Assembly (NCBI RefSeq): GCF_031844705.1
Contig: NZ_CP134609.1
Span: 992,001-1,056,000 of the forward strand
DNA from: Streptomyces sp. ITFR-16
GTDB lineage: Bacteria; Actinomycetota; Actinomycetes; Streptomycetales; Streptomycetaceae
Direction: 5' to 3'
DNA length: 64,000 bases
Positions within the stretch are counted from its first letter, which is position 1, and each line of letters opens with the position of its first letter. The position numbers and the translations under genes are program-made. Positions 7,224 to 17,183 of this stretch are shown here, in pieces. The notes under the pieces are model-generated. The model was not told the DNA's origin. It searched no databases and saw only the letters and a program-made list of their open reading frames with translations.

Positions 7224-10200
7224 CTACGCGGAGGGCAGTTCCTTGAGCTGGATGTTGCGGAAGGACACCTGGTCGTCGGCCCCGTGGTTCTGGAGGCCGA
7301 TGTAGCCGTCCTTGAGGCTGCGGGCCGGGTCGGTGTTGGTGAAGTCGTTGATCTTCACTCCGTTGAGGAAGATCTGCAGCCGTTCACCCTGCACCTTGAT
7401 CTCGTAGCTGTTCCACTGCCCCGGCGGCCTCAGCACCCGGTCGCGTGCCTTGATGTCGGCCGCCTTGAAGGTGTAGACGGAGCCGGTGGTGCGGTCGACG
7501 GCGTCGGAGGCGTCGATCTGGACCTCGTAGCCGTTGTCCACCGCGGACCAGGGGTCGTCGGACTCCGGGAAGCCGACGAAGACACCGGAGTTGTCGTCGC
7601 CCGCGAGCTTCCAGTCGAGCTTCAGGGAGTACGACTTGAGCTCCTTGGCCTGATAGGTGAGCAGGCCCATGCCGCCTTCGGAGCGCAGCTCGCCGTCGAC
7701 GACGTTGAACTTTCCGGGTCCGGCCTGCTTCCAGCCTTCGAGCGTCTTGCCGTTGAAGATCGACCGGTAGCCGGTGGCGGGCTTGCAGTCGCCCTTGACC
7801 TGGCCGGCCGCGTACCGCACCCCGCCGAGCAGGAGCGCCCGGAAGTCCGCTTCGGCGTACGACTCCTTGGTGTGGCCGAGTCCGGTGTAGAAGGAGCGGC
7901 CGCCCTGGTAGGTCTGGCACCAGGTGATCGGGTGGTCGCCCTTCATGGTGCCGCCGGTGTAGGTGGTCTCGTCGAGTGTGGCGAGGACCTTGACCTTGTC
8001 GCGCGGGTTGGTGCGGTAGTTGTACAGCTCGTCGGTGCGCTCCCAGGCGTCGCCCAGGTGGGCGGAGGCCGGGTGCTTGTGGTCCTCGACGCGGACGGTG
8101 ACGGGCTGGATGGCGGGGTGGCTGTCGAAGTAGGCGCCGACGAGTCCGCCGTAGAAGGGCCAGTCGTACTCGGTGTCGGCGGCGGCGTGGACGCCCATGA
8201 AGCCGCCCCCGGTGGTGATGAAGTTCTCGAACGCCTTCTGCTGGGCGTCGTTGAGCACATCACCCGTCGTCGACATGAAGACGACGGCGTCGTAGCGGGC
8301 CAGGTTGGCGGTGGTGAACTGGCCCGCCTCCTCCGTGGCGTCGACCGTGATGTTGCTGTCCTTGCCGAGTTCCTTCAGGGCCGCGATGCCCTCGGGGATC
8401 GCGTCGTGGCGGAAGCCGGCGGTCTTGGAGAAGACCAGGACGCGCTTGGCGGTCTTGTCGGGCGGGGTGTTGGAGAGCTCGAAGTCGTCGATGTCGTAGA
8501 GCGCGCCCTCGCCGCCCTTGAAGACGAGGAAGAGCTCGGTGGACTTCTTCGGGACACCGCGCAGCGGTACGTCGATGTCCTGGAAGGTCTCCCAGCTGCC
8601 CGTCACCGGCACCGGTGCGGAGCCGAGGATCTTCCCGTCGGCCGAGCCGGTCCGCACTTCGAGGAAGCCGCCCGCGCCGCCGGAGGAGATCCGGGCGGTC
8701 AGCTTGGTGGAGTCGCCGAGGAGGTACGGCTTGAAGGAGATCCAGTCGTCGTTCTGGATCTCGCCGACGGTCTTGCCGCCGTGCGCTTCCGCCTTGTTCT
8801 GCGGTACGACGCCGGAGGAGTCGCTGTAGTGCTCGGCCTGCCGGTGGCGCGGCTGCAGCTCGGCCTGGTCGTGACCGGACAGGGCCGCCTGGCCGCCGCC
8901 CCCGCCGTCGGTGTACGAGGCGTCGATGACACCGAAGATGTTGGCGTTCGGGTCGTGCCCGCCGTCCATCTCGGTCTTGATGGTGCCGGTGCAGCCGTGG
9001 GCCGAGGTGATGGGGTGGCCGTGGGCGTCGTGGCCGAGGATGAAGCGGACCTCGACCTTGGAGCAGTCGATGGCGCCGTCCTCGGGATCGGTGACGGTCA
9101 CCTTGAACGGGATGTCGTCACCGAAGTCGAACAGCTGCCCGTCGCCGGGCAGTTCCAGCTTCACGACGGGGGCGGTGTTGCCGACCGTCACGTGCACGTT
9201 GGCGGATCCGGTGCGGCCGGAGGGGTCCTTCGCCGTGACGGTCGCCGTGTAGGTGCCGTTCTTCTTGTACGTGTACGTGGGGTTGGCCGCGGTCGAGGTG
9301 CCGCCGTCGCCGAAGTCCCAGCTGTAGGTGAGCGCGTCCCCGTCGCCGTCGGAGGTGCCCTGCGAGGAGAAGGCGACCTTGAGCGGTGCGGTGCCGGAGG
9401 TCTTGTTCGCGCTCGCCTCGGCGATCGGTGAGCGTCCGCCGGTGGCGTTCTCGATGCGGTAGAGAGCGGAGTTCTCGTCGCCGCCGAAGTAACCCGTGCC
9501 GTAGTCCAGCACGTACAGCGCGCCGTCGGGCCCGAAGGCCATGTCCATGACCTGGGTGCCGGACCACGGCATGTCGTTGATGGACTGCACCGTGCCGTCG
9601 GTGTCCTGCTCGATGCGCTTGATCCACTGCCGGCCGAACTCACCGGCGAAGAAGTCGCCGTCGAAGGCCTCGGGGAACTTCACGGGCGAGTCGAGGTCCG
9701 CGTCGTAGTGGTAGACCGGGCCGCCCATCGGGGACTCGGAGCCGTTGCCGAACTCCGGCACGGAGGCGCCGTCGTACGGGATCCAGGCGGGCTGGGCCGG
9801 AGGCAGGTCGACCAGTCCGGTGTTGTACCGGGAGGTGTTCTTCGGAGCCGCGCAGTCGAAGGCCGCACCGGAGGTCTTGGTCGCGAAGTCGTATTCGATG
9901 AACGGGTCGTTGTCCCCGGTGCAGTACGGCCACCCGAAGTTGCCGGCTTCGGTGACGCGGGCGAACTCGACCTGCCCGCCGGGACCGCGCTTCGGGTCCG
10001 CCGCACCGGCGTCGGGCCCGTAGTCACCGACGTAGACGATGCCTGTCGGCTTGTCGACGGTGAAGCGGAACGGGTTGCGGAAGCCCATCGCGTAGATCTC
10101 GGGGCGGGTCTTGTCCGTCCCCGGGGGGAAGAGGTTGCCGTCCGGGATGGTGTACGAGCCGTCGTCGGCGACCTTGATCCGGAGGATCTTGCCGCGCAGG

Positions 10201-10949
10201 TCGTTGCTGTTGCCGGCGGAGCGGCGGGCGTCGAACGCCGGGTTGCGGTCCGCGCGGTCGTCGATCGGGGTGTAGCCGTCGGAGGCGAACGGGTTGGAGT
10301 CGTCACCCGTCGACAGGTACAGGTTGCCGTCCGCGTCGAAGTCGATGTCTCCGCCGACGTGGCAGCAGATGCCGCGCGAGGTCGGGATGTCGAGGACCTT
10401 CTTCTCGCTGGCCGTGTCGAGGGTGCCGTCCTCCTTGAGGACGAAGCGCGAGAGCCGGTTGACTCCGTCGAACTTGGCGAAGTCGGCTGCCGTCCCGTTC
10501 TCGGGGGCGTCCCCGGCCGGGGTGTCCAGCGGGGGCGCGTAGTAGAGGTAGATCGCCCGGTTCGTGCTGAAGTCCGGGTCGACGCCGACGCCCTGGAGGC
10601 CCTCCTCGTCATGGGAGTAGACGGGAAGGACGCCGGCGAGCGTGGTGTCGCCGCCGTTGTCGGTCAGCCACAGTTCGCCGCCGCGCGCGGTGTGCAGGAC
10701 GCTTCGGTCCGGGAGCACGGCGAGCGTCATCGGCTCGCCGGTCTCGGCGACGCCCTTGGCGAGCGTGACCTGCTGGAAGTCCTCGGCGGCCGGGGCGGGT
10801 GCCGGGTGGTCCTCATGGGCGGCGGCCGTGCCCGATGCGGCGCTCAGGCTGAGGGTCGCGGCGGCGAGGAGGCCGCCGGTGAACAGGGCGAGGGACTTGC
10901 GGATGCGGAGCCGGAGCCGGGTCCGGGTCCTGCTGCGGGTTCTGTGCAC
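7224..10949 (-). CDS. secreted multidomain protein: sugar dehydrogenase, PKD, CBM6, ThuA and DUF1080 domains
   Basis: This 1241-aa exported protein starts with an Arg-rich signal peptide (hydrophobic core about 20-42, AxA-type site). In order it has a PQQ-type glucose/sorbosone dehydrogenase beta-propeller (about 50-500), a PKD domain (about 510-590), an Ig/cadherin-like stretch, a CBM6-like carbohydrate-binding module (about 690-826), a ThuA-like glutamine-amidotransferase-fold domain (about 833-1050) and a DUF1080 (3-keto-disaccharide hydrolase) domain (about 1061-1240). It is the last gene of a sugar island with an ABC importer, a Gfo/Idh/MocA dehydrogenase and a TIM-barrel protein. A likely role is extracellular oxidation and cleavage of glycosides, perhaps through 3-keto sugars (inference). 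It has its own upstream box shared with the ROK gene. Confidence 0.9.
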   Translation of the reverse strand: MHRTRSRTRTRLRLRIRKSLALFTGGLLAAATLSLSAASGTAAAHEDHPAPAPAAEDFQQVTLAKGVAETGEPMTLAVLPDRSVLHTARGGELWLTDNGGDTTLAGVLPVYSHDEEGLQGVGVDPDFSTNRAIYLYYAPPLDTPAGDAPENGTAADFAKFDGVNRLSRFVLKEDGTLDTASEKKVLDIPTSRGICCHVGGDIDFDADGNLYLSTGDDSNPFASDGYTPIDDRADRNPAFDARRSAGNSNDLRGKILRIKVADDGSYTIPDGNLFPPGTDKTRPEIYAMGFRNPFRFTVDKPTGIVYVGDYGPDAGAADPKRGPGGQVEFARVTEAGNFGWPYCTGDNDPFIEYDFATKTSGAAFDCAAPKNTSRYNTGLVDLPPAQPAWIPYDGASVPEFGNGSESPMGGPVYHYDADLDSPVKFPEAFDGDFFAGEFGRQWIKRIEQDTDGTVQSINDMPWSGTQVMDMAFGPDGALYVLDYGTGYFGGDENSALYRIENATGGRSPIAEASANKTSGTAPLKVAFSSQGTSDGDGDALTYSWDFGDGGTSTAANPTYTYKKNGTYTATVTAKDPSGRTGSANVHVTVGNTAPVVKLELPGDGQLFDFGDDIPFKVTVTDPEDGAIDCSKVEVRFILGHDAHGHPITSAHGCTGTIKTEMDGGHDPNANIFGVIDASYTDGGGGGQAALSGHDQAELQPRHRQAEHYSDSSGVVPQNKAEAHGGKTVGEIQNDDWISFKPYLLGDSTKLTARISSGGAGGFLEVRTGSADGKILGSAPVPVTGSWETFQDIDVPLRGVPKKSTELFLVFKGGEGALYDIDDFELSNTPPDKTAKRVLVFSKTAGFRHDAIPEGIAALKELGKDSNITVDATEEAGQFTTANLARYDAVVFMSTTGDVLNDAQQKAFENFITTGGGFMGVHAAADTEYDWPFYGGLVGAYFDSHPAIQPVTVRVEDHKHPASAHLGDAWERTDELYNYRTNPRDKVKVLATLDETTYTGGTMKGDHPITWCQTYQGGRSFYTGLGHTKESYAEADFRALLLGGVRYAAGQVKGDCKPATGYRSIFNGKTLEGWKQAGPGKFNVVDGELRSEGGMGLLTYQAKELKSYSLKLDWKLAGDDNSGVFVGFPESDDPWSAVDNGYEVQIDASDAVDRTTGSVYTFKAADIKARDRVLRPPGQWNSYEIKVQGERLQIFLNGVKINDFTNTDPARSLKDGYIGLQNHGADDQVSFRNIQLKELPSA

Positions 10950-11046
10950 GAGCGTCCTCCGGAGAGTGCCGGTTGTACGGGCCGGTGCGGGTTATGTCAT
11001 GTACACGCCATGGACGCTAGACCTGTTCGTCCTGGACGGAAAGCCC

Positions 11047-11093
11047 TTGCGCAGCGGTTCTGTCGAACTTTTTCCGGAGCGAGGACAAAGGGG
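11047..11093 (-). promoter_or_regulatory. 47-nt box upstream of the fusion gene, shared with the ROK gene
   Basis: Read on the plus strand this block contains TTGCGCA (11047-11053), AACTTTTTCC (11066-11075) and GAGGACAAAGGGG (11081-11093). The same three words, with one base changed in the middle one, occur at 18609-18655 with identical spacing (19 and 15 nt between word starts). It lies 98 nt upstream of the fusion start. It is probably an operator for the ROK regulator, or a promoter shared by both genes. Confidence 0.6.
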
Positions 11094-11173
11094 TATGCGG
11101 GCAGGCCGCATCGCCCCCCTGGCACTCCGCCCCCGGACCCCGCGCCTCGGACGCCGGCGGGGGCTGGGTGTGT

Positions 11174-12175
11174 TCAGGCACCCCCGAACGCCGCGTCGAA
11201 CGACGCGCTCGGGGGGTCGAAGTCGAACCTCTTCAGCGACGACAGCGCCTCCGGCGCCCCCGCCAGCCGGTCCATGCCGGCGTCCTCCCACTCCACCGAG
11301 ACCGGGCCCTCGTACCCGATGGACCGCAGCATCCGGAACACGTCCTCCCACGGCACGTCGCCGTGGCCCGCCGAGACGAAGTCCCAGCCGCGCCGGGGAT
11401 CGCCCCACGGCAGATGCGAGCCGAGGCGGCCGTTGCGGCCGTCCAGCCGCTTGCGGGCCTCCTTGCAGTCCACGTGGTAGATCCGGTCCCGGAAGTCGTA
11501 GAGGAAGCCGACCGGGTCGAGGTCCTGCCAGACGAAGTGGCTCGGGTCGAAGTTCAGCCCGAACGCCGGCCGGTGGCCTACGGCCTCCAGCGCGCGGTGC
11601 GTGGTCCAGTAGTCGTACGCGATCTCGCTGGGGTGCACCTCATGGGCGAACCGCACCCCCTCCGCGTCGAAGACGTCCAGGACCGGATTCCAGCGCTCGG
11701 CGAAGTCCTCGTACCCCCGCTCGATCATGTGCGGCGGGACCGGCGGGAACATCGCGACCAGATGCCAGATCGACGAGCCGGTGAAGCCGATGACCGTACG
11801 CACCCCGAAGGCGGCCGCCGCCCGCGCGGTGTTCTTGATCTCCTCGGCGGCCCGCCGGCGCACCCCCTCGGGCTCCCCGTCCCCCCAGATCCGGGCGGGC
11901 AGGATGCCCTGGTGCCGCTCGTCGATGGGGCTGTCGCAGACGGCCTGGCCGACGAGGTGGTTGGAGATCGCCCAGCACTTCAGCCCGTACTTGTCGAGCA
12001 GCTGGTGGCGGCCCTCCAGGTAGCCGGGGTCCGCCAGGGCCTTGTCCACCTCGAAGTGGTCGCCCCAGCAGGCCAGTTCGAGGCCGTCGTAGCCGAAGTC
12101 ACGGGCGTAGCGGCAGACCTCCTCCAGGGGAAGATCGGCCCACTGACCGGTGAAGAGGGTGAAGGGACGGGGCAT
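11174..12175 (-). CDS. sugar phosphate isomerase/epimerase (TIM barrel) of the sugar island
   Basis: This 333-aa protein is a xylose-isomerase-like TIM-barrel enzyme. It opens with [17 protein letters not shown] and contains the barrel strands [38 protein letters not shown] and YHVDCKEA. The Glu, Asp-x-x-His and His/Asp/Lys residues match the metal site of the family. A strong ribosome-binding site (AGGAGGT) precedes the ATG. It lies 12 nt downstream of the Gfo/Idh/MocA gene, so the two are co-transcribed. Such pairs often act on oxidised sugars or cyclitols, isomerising or deglycosylating the keto product. That is the likely role here, though the substrate is not known. Confidence 0.85.
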   Translation of the reverse strand: MPRPFTLFTGQWADLPLEEVCRYARDFGYDGLELACWGDHFEVDKALADPGYLEGRHQLLDKYGLKCWAISNHLVGQAVCDSPIDERHQGILPARIWGDGEPEGVRRRAAEEIKNTARAAAAFGVRTVIGFTGSSIWHLVAMFPPVPPHMIERGYEDFAERWNPVLDVFDAEGVRFAHEVHPSEIAYDYWTTHRALEAVGHRPAFGLNFDPSHFVWQDLDPVGFLYDFRDRIYHVDCKEARKRLDGRNGRLGSHLPWGDPRRGWDFVSAGHGDVPWEDVFRMLRSIGYEGPVSVEWEDAGMDRLAGAPEALSSLKRFDFDPPSASFDAAFGGA

Positions 12176-12187
12176 GAGAAGGACCTC

Positions 12188-13423
12188 CTAGAGCTGTACG
12201 GGGGTGAGTACGGAGTTCTTCGCGGCGCTCTCCTCCACCGCCGCCAGCACCCGCTGGACCTGCAGCCCGTCGGCGAACGACGGTACGGGCTGGGCTCCTT
12301 CGGCAATCGTGCGCACCACGTCACGGGCCTGGTGGATGAAGGTGTGCTCGTAGCCCAGCGCGTGCCCCGGCGGCCACCAGGCCTCCAGGTAGGGATGCTC
12401 GGGCTCGGTGACCAGGATGCGCCGGAAGCCGGCCGTGGTGGCGGGCTCGGTGTGGTCGTGGAACGAGAGTTCGTTCAGCCGCTCCAGGTCGAAGGCGAGG
12501 GAGCCCAGCTCCCCGTTGATCTCCAGCCGCAGGGCGTTCTTGCGTCCGGCCGCCATCCGGGTCGCCTCGAAGGAGGCCAGGGCGCCGGAGGCGAGCCGTC
12601 CGGTGAACAGGGCCGCGTCGTCCACCGTCACCGTCCCCCGCTCCTCGGCGGCGACCCCGCCGAGTCCGCCCGCCGGACCCGCGAGCAGCGGGCGCTCCCG
12701 GACGAAGGTCTCGCTCACCGCGGAGACCCCGACCAGCAGCTCCCCCGCCAGGAACTGGGCGAGGTCCACGATGTGCGCTCCGAGGTCGCCGAGCGCGCCG
12801 GAGCCCGCGTGCTCCTTCTTCAGCCGCCAGGTGAGCGGGGAGGCCGGGTCGACCAGCCAGTCCTGGAGGTAGGTGGCCCGGACGTGCCGCAGGGTGCCGA
12901 TGCGGCCCTCCGCGATCAGCTTCCGGGCGTACGTGATCGCGGGAACCTTGCGGTAGTTGAAGCCGACCATGGCGATCTGGCCCCGGGCGGCGGCCCGCGC
13001 CGCCGCCTCGGTCATCGCCTCCGCCTCCGCGACCGTGTTGGCGAGCGGCTTCTCGCACAGCACGTGCTTGCCCGCCTCCAGGGCCGCGACGGCGATCTCC
13101 GCATGGCTGTCGCCGGGGGTGCAGATGTCTACGAGCTGGACGTCGTCCCGGGCGATCAGGGCGCGCCAGTCGGTCTCCGCCGCCGCCCAGCCGTGCCGGC
13201 CGGCGGCGGCCTCGACCGCCGTGCGGTCGCGGCCGCAGATCGCGGCGAGGGCCGGCCGCATCGGCAGGTCGAAGACATGGCCCGCGGTGCGCCAGCCCTG
13301 CGAGTGGGCGGCGCCCATGAACGCGTATCCGACCATGCCGACCCCGAGCGTCGGTGCGCTCGTCATCGGCCGGTACGTCGGCGGCGCGGCCGCCTCCTGC
13401 TCCGTCTCTTCCCTACGGGCCAT
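12188..13423 (-). CDS. Gfo/Idh/MocA family NAD(P)-dependent oxidoreductase
   Basis: This 411-aa oxidoreductase has the N-terminal Rossmann fold (VGMVGYAFMGAAHSQGW) and the family's CEKPLANT motif carrying the catalytic-type Lys. The C-terminal alpha/beta domain is of the GFO/IDH/MocA type, with GDLGAHIVDLAQFL. Translation could begin at 13423 or at the internal ATG at 13366 (MTSAPTLG), which is nearer the Rossmann strand. It lies between the ABC binding protein and the TIM-barrel gene on the same strand. It probably oxidises the imported sugar or cyclitol, or its glycoside, at a ring hydroxyl. Confidence 0.87.
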   Translation of the reverse strand: MARREETEQEAAAPPTYRPMTSAPTLGVGMVGYAFMGAAHSQGWRTAGHVFDLPMRPALAAICGRDRTAVEAAAGRHGWAAAETDWRALIARDDVQLVDICTPGDSHAEIAVAALEAGKHVLCEKPLANTVAEAEAMTEAAARAAARGQIAMVGFNYRKVPAITYARKLIAEGRIGTLRHVRATYLQDWLVDPASPLTWRLKKEHAGSGALGDLGAHIVDLAQFLAGELLVGVSAVSETFVRERPLLAGPAGGLGGVAAEERGTVTVDDAALFTGRLASGALASFEATRMAAGRKNALRLEINGELGSLAFDLERLNELSFHDHTEPATTAGFRRILVTEPEHPYLEAWWPPGHALGYEHTFIHQARDVVRTIAEGAQPVPSFADGLQVQRVLAAVEESAAKNSVLTPVQL

Positions 13424-13491
13424 CCGGGCTTCCTCCTCGTCGGTGGTTCGGTGCGTACGGCAGGCGGGTCAGCACCCTCCTGCGGGGCGGC

Positions 13492-14529
13492 TCAGTTGAA
13501 GCCCGTCGGCAGGTACTGGTCGATGTTGTCCTTGGTGACCACGGCCGAGTACAGGGTGAGATTGGTCGGGATCTCCAGCTCCGCGAGGCCCGCGACGCCC
13601 TTGCCCTGGCCGAGTGCGCGGGCCAGGTCGATGGCGGAACCCGCCATGGTCGGCGGGTAGAGCACGGTGGCCTTCAGCACGCTGTTGTCGGCCTTGATGG
13701 CATCCATCGCGGACTTGGCCCCGGCACCGCCGACCATCAGGAACTCGTCCCGGCCGGCCTGCTTGATGGCCCGCAGCGCGCCCACGCCCTGGTCGTCGTC
13801 GTGGTTCCACAGGGCGTCGAACTTCTTCTGTGCCTGGAGCAGCTGGGCCATCTTGGCCTGGCCCGACTCCACGGTGAACTCGGCCGCCTGACGGGCCACC
13901 AGCTCGATGTTGGAGTAGTTCTTCAGCGCGTCCGCGAAGCCCTGGCTGCGCTGCTTGGTGAGCTCCAGGTTGTCGATGCCGGCCAGCTCGACGACCTTGG
14001 CGTTCTGCTTGCCCTTGAGCTGCTCGCCGATGTATGTGCCGGCGTTGAGGCCCATCCCGTAGTTGTCACCGCCGACCCAGCAGCGGTAGGCCTGCGGGGA
14101 GGCGAAGACGCGGTCCAGGTTGACGACGGGGATCCCGGCACGCATGGCCTCCAGGCCGACCTGGGTGAGCGCCTTGCCGTCGGCCGGGAGGATGACCAGG
14201 ACGTCGACCTTCTTGTTGATGAGGGTCTTGACCTGGCCGATCTGGGCAGCGGTGTCGTTGGAACCCTCGGTGATCTCCAGGGTCACGTCGGAGTACTTCT
14301 TCGCCCGCGACCTGGCGTTGTCATTGATGGCGTTGAGCCACCCGTGGTCGGCCTGCGGCCCGGCGAAGCCGATGGTGACGGCCTTGCCCGGCTTGTCGTC
14401 GGCGGGCGCGTCGCTCTGCGCCGCGGCGTTCTTGTCCTTGGGATCGTTGCTGGTGCAGGCGGTCAGGAGGGCGCCCGCGGAGAGGGCGGCGGTCCCGAAG
14501 AGCAGTCCTCTGCGGCTGGTTTCTGGCAT
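13492..14529 (-). CDS. sugar ABC transporter substrate-binding lipoprotein (ribose type)
   Basis: This is a periplasmic-binding-protein of the ribose/galactose family (type I fold), 345 aa from the chosen ATG. A longer start at 14547 is possible. The N-terminus has a Tat-like SRRGLLF followed by a lipobox LLTAC, so it is exported and lipid-anchored. Segments IGFAGPQADHGWLNAINDNAR and VLVILPADG are typical of RbsB-like proteins. It follows the permease gene by about 78 nt in the importer operon. It should bind the sugar and deliver it to the permease and ATPase encoded upstream. The ligand cannot be read from sequence. Confidence 0.9.
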   Translation of the reverse strand: MPETSRRGLLFGTAALSAGALLTACTSNDPKDKNAAAQSDAPADDKPGKAVTIGFAGPQADHGWLNAINDNARSRAKKYSDVTLEITEGSNDTAAQIGQVKTLINKKVDVLVILPADGKALTQVGLEAMRAGIPVVNLDRVFASPQAYRCWVGGDNYGMGLNAGTYIGEQLKGKQNAKVVELAGIDNLELTKQRSQGFADALKNYSNIELVARQAAEFTVESGQAKMAQLLQAQKKFDALWNHDDDQGVGALRAIKQAGRDEFLMVGGAGAKSAMDAIKADNSVLKATVLYPPTMAGSAIDLARALGQGKGVAGLAELEIPTNLTLYSAVVTKDNIDQYLPTGFN

Positions 14530-14607
14530 GGCTGTCAAACCCTTCATCCGGTGTACGGGTATGCGGGTGCGCTTGCGGGGCGGTAGCGGGAAGGAGAGGC
14601 CCCGGGG

Positions 14608-15660
14608 TCAGGTCTCTCCGTGGGCCGAGGTCCGGCGCTGGACGAGAACGGCGACGACGATGATCGCGCCCTTGGCGATCTGCTGGACATCGCTCTGGAG
14701 GTTGTTGAGCGCGAAGATGTTGGTGATCGTGGTGAAGACGAGGACACCGAGGACGGAGCCGACGATGGTGCCGCGTCCGCCGCTGAGCAGGGTGCCGCCG
14801 ATGATCGCGGCGGCGATGGCGTCCAGCTCGTACAGGTTGCCGTTGGTGTTGGAGCCCGAGCCGGACAGGATGATCAGCATGAAGGCGGCGATGCCGCAGC
14901 ACAGCCCGGACAGCAGGTAGAGGTAGAGCCGCTGCCGCTTGACGTCGATGCCGGCCAGCCGGGCCGCCTCCGCGTTGCCGCCGACGGCGACCGTGCGGCG
15001 CCCGAAGGTCGTACGGTTCAGCACCAGCCAGCCGGCGACGGTGACCGCGGCGAACATCAGGACCAGCGGCGGGATGCCGAGGATGTAGGAGTCCGGAAGA
15101 CCCAGGTCGAGGACCGATTCGACGGTGACCAGCTGGGTCTTGCCGTCGGTGATCTGGAGGGCCAGGCCCCGGGCGGAGGCGAGCATCGCCAGCGTCGCGA
15201 TGAACGGCACCAGCCGCCCGTACGCGATGAGCAGCCCGTTGACGAGTCCGGCGCCCAGGCCGACGAGCACGGCGGTGAACAGGATGCCCGCGAAGCCGTA
15301 CTCCTGGGTGGCGAGCGTCGTCGCCCAGACGGAGGCGAGCGCCACCATGGCGCCCACGGACAGATCGATGCCGCCGCTGGTGATGACGAAGGTCACGCCG
15401 ACGGTGACGACGCCGATGACGGACGCCTGGGTCAGGATGAGCTGGAGGTTCCCGGTGTCCAGGAAGGCGTCCGGCTCGGTGATCCCGCCGACGACGACCA
15501 GGGCGAGGAGCACGCCGAGCAGGGAGAGGTTGCGGACGTCCACCCGCAGCCCGAGGGCGCGCGGAGGTCCGTCCTTCTTCGGGGACGCGGGGGCGGACAC
15601 GGGCACGGTGTCTTCCTTGTCCGGCCCGCTGTGCCGCGCCGAGGAGACGGGCTGCGTCAT
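14608..15660 (-). CDS. sugar ABC transporter permease (RbsC type)
   Basis: This 350-aa permease belongs to the ribose-type branched family (BPD_transp_2). It has about eight to ten transmembrane segments and the family signature GGIDLSVGAMVALASVW near residue 95, plus GRRTVAVGGNAEAARLAGIDV, which contains the EAA-like loop that contacts the ATPase. The cytoplasmic N-terminus is Pro/Lys-rich. The ATG overlaps the stop of the ATPase gene by 4 nt, so both are coupled. A single permease gene is present, so the transporter is probably a homodimer. Confidence 0.92.
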   Translation of the reverse strand: MTQPVSSARHSGPDKEDTVPVSAPASPKKDGPPRALGLRVDVRNLSLLGVLLALVVVGGITEPDAFLDTGNLQLILTQASVIGVVTVGVTFVITSGGIDLSVGAMVALASVWATTLATQEYGFAGILFTAVLVGLGAGLVNGLLIAYGRLVPFIATLAMLASARGLALQITDGKTQLVTVESVLDLGLPDSYILGIPPLVLMFAAVTVAGWLVLNRTTFGRRTVAVGGNAEAARLAGIDVKRQRLYLYLLSGLCCGIAAFMLIILSGSGSNTNGNLYELDAIAAAIIGGTLLSGGRGTIVGSVLGVLVFTTITNIFALNNLQSDVQQIAKGAIIVVAVLVQRRTSAHGET

Positions 15661-17183
15661 GACGTCGGGCTCCCTTCCATCACGAGGTCGAGTACGCGGT
15701 GCTCGTCGAGCTCCCGGGCGGGCGCCGTGTGCACGACACTGCCCTCGCGGAGCACCAGCACCCGGTCGGCGAGGCCCAGGACTTCGGGCACTTCGCTGGA
15801 GACGAGCAGAACGGCGAGGCCTTCGTCGGCCAGCCGGCGGATCACGGCGTAGAGCTCGGCGCGGGCGCCGACGTCCACCCCGCGGGTCGGTTCGTCGAGC
15901 AGCAGCACCCGGCAGCCGCGCAGCAGCCAGCGGGCCAGGACGGCCTTTTGCTGGTTGCCGCCGGAGAGGGTGCGCACGGGGGTGTCCGGGTTGTCGGGGC
16001 GCAGCGACAGTTCCCGGGTGGCGGCGCGGGCCGCCTTGCGTTCGGCGCCCCGGTCGAGCCAGCCGCCCCTGGAGAAGCGGGACAGGGAGGAGACGGAGAC
16101 ATTGCGGGTGACCGATTCGAGCATCAGCAGGGCCTGGGCCTTGCGTTCCTCGGGGGCGAGTCCGATGCCGGCGGCGATGGCCGCGCGCACGCTGCCGGGC
16201 CGGAGCGTGCGGCCGGCCACGGTGACCCGTCCGGCGCTCGCGCGGCGGGCGCCGTAGATGGTCTCCAGGATCTCGGAGCGCCCGGAGCCGACGAGCCCGG
16301 CGAGGCCGACGATCTCGCCGGGCCGCAGTTCCAGGTCGACGGGGGCGAACTCCCCTTTCCTGGTGAGTCCTTCGACCGTGAGGACGGGGGCGGCGCCGGT
16401 GTCATCGGGCACGGTGCCGGGGCGGGGCGGGAAGACGTACTCGACGTTGCGGCCGGTCATCATGGCAACGATGTCGCGCGTGGGGGTGGACTCGGCGGGA
16501 AGTCCGCCCGCGACGGCCCGGCCGTCCTTGAGCACGGTCACCCGGTCGCCGATCCGGCGGATCTCCTCAAGGCGGTGCGAGATGTAGACGACGGCGACCC
16601 CGTCGGCGGTGAGCGAGGCGACGATCCGGAAGAGGTTGTCGACCTCGTCGGGGTCGAGGGCGGCGGAGGGCTCGTCCATCACGATGAGGCGTACGTCGTG
16701 CGAGAGGGCCCGGGCCATCGAGACGATCTGCTGCTGGGCGGCGGAGAGTTCACCGACCGCGCGGCCGGGGTCGATCTCCGGGTGGCCGAGCCGTTTCAGC
16801 AGGGCGGCGGCCGCGGTGCGTCCCTCGCGGGTGCGGACGACGAAGCCGGCGCTGGTGGGTTCATGGCCGAGAAAGACGTTCTCGGCGACCGACAGGCCCT
16901 CGACCAGGTCGAGTTCCTGGTAGATGGTGGCGATCCCGAGGCGCATCGCGGTGATCGGCGACTTGAGCACGGCCGGGGTGCCGCGCCAGGTGATCTCGCC
17001 GTCGTCGGGCTGGTGGGCCCCGGCGAGCACCTTGATGAGGGTGGACTTGCCGGCGCCGTTCTGGCCGAGGAGGCAGTGGACTTCGCCGGCCAGGACCTCC
17101 AGGTCCACGCCGTCGAGGGCGCGCACACCGGGGAAGGACTTGGTGATGCCGGACATGGTGAGCAGCGGTGGTTCTGGAGCCAT
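15657..17183 (-). CDS. sugar ABC transporter ATP-binding protein (RbsA type, two ATPase domains)
   Basis: This 508-aa protein has two fused ABC ATPase domains, as in RbsA/MglA. The first has Walker A GQNGAGKST (about 39-47), a Q-loop, the signature region LSAAQQQ and Walker B LIVMDEPSAAL. The second has a degenerate Walker A (GLVGSGRSE) but a good signature LSGGNQQ and Walker B VLLLDEPTRG. This asymmetry is normal for the family. It is the first gene of the importer operon, 155 nt downstream of the ROK gene. It powers import of the sugar bound by the lipoprotein. Confidence 0.92.
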   Translation of the reverse strand: MAPEPPLLTMSGITKSFPGVRALDGVDLEVLAGEVHCLLGQNGAGKSTLIKVLAGAHQPDDGEITWRGTPAVLKSPITAMRLGIATIYQELDLVEGLSVAENVFLGHEPTSAGFVVRTREGRTAAAALLKRLGHPEIDPGRAVGELSAAQQQIVSMARALSHDVRLIVMDEPSAALDPDEVDNLFRIVASLTADGVAVVYISHRLEEIRRIGDRVTVLKDGRAVAGGLPAESTPTRDIVAMMTGRNVEYVFPPRPGTVPDDTGAAPVLTVEGLTRKGEFAPVDLELRPGEIVGLAGLVGSGRSEILETIYGARRASAGRVTVAGRTLRPGSVRAAIAAGIGLAPEERKAQALLMLESVTRNVSVSSLSRFSRGGWLDRGAERKAARAATRELSLRPDNPDTPVRTLSGGNQQKAVLARWLLRGCRVLLLDEPTRGVDVGARAELYAVIRRLADEGLAVLLVSSEVPEVLGLADRVLVLREGSVVHTAPARELDEHRVLDLVMEGSPTS

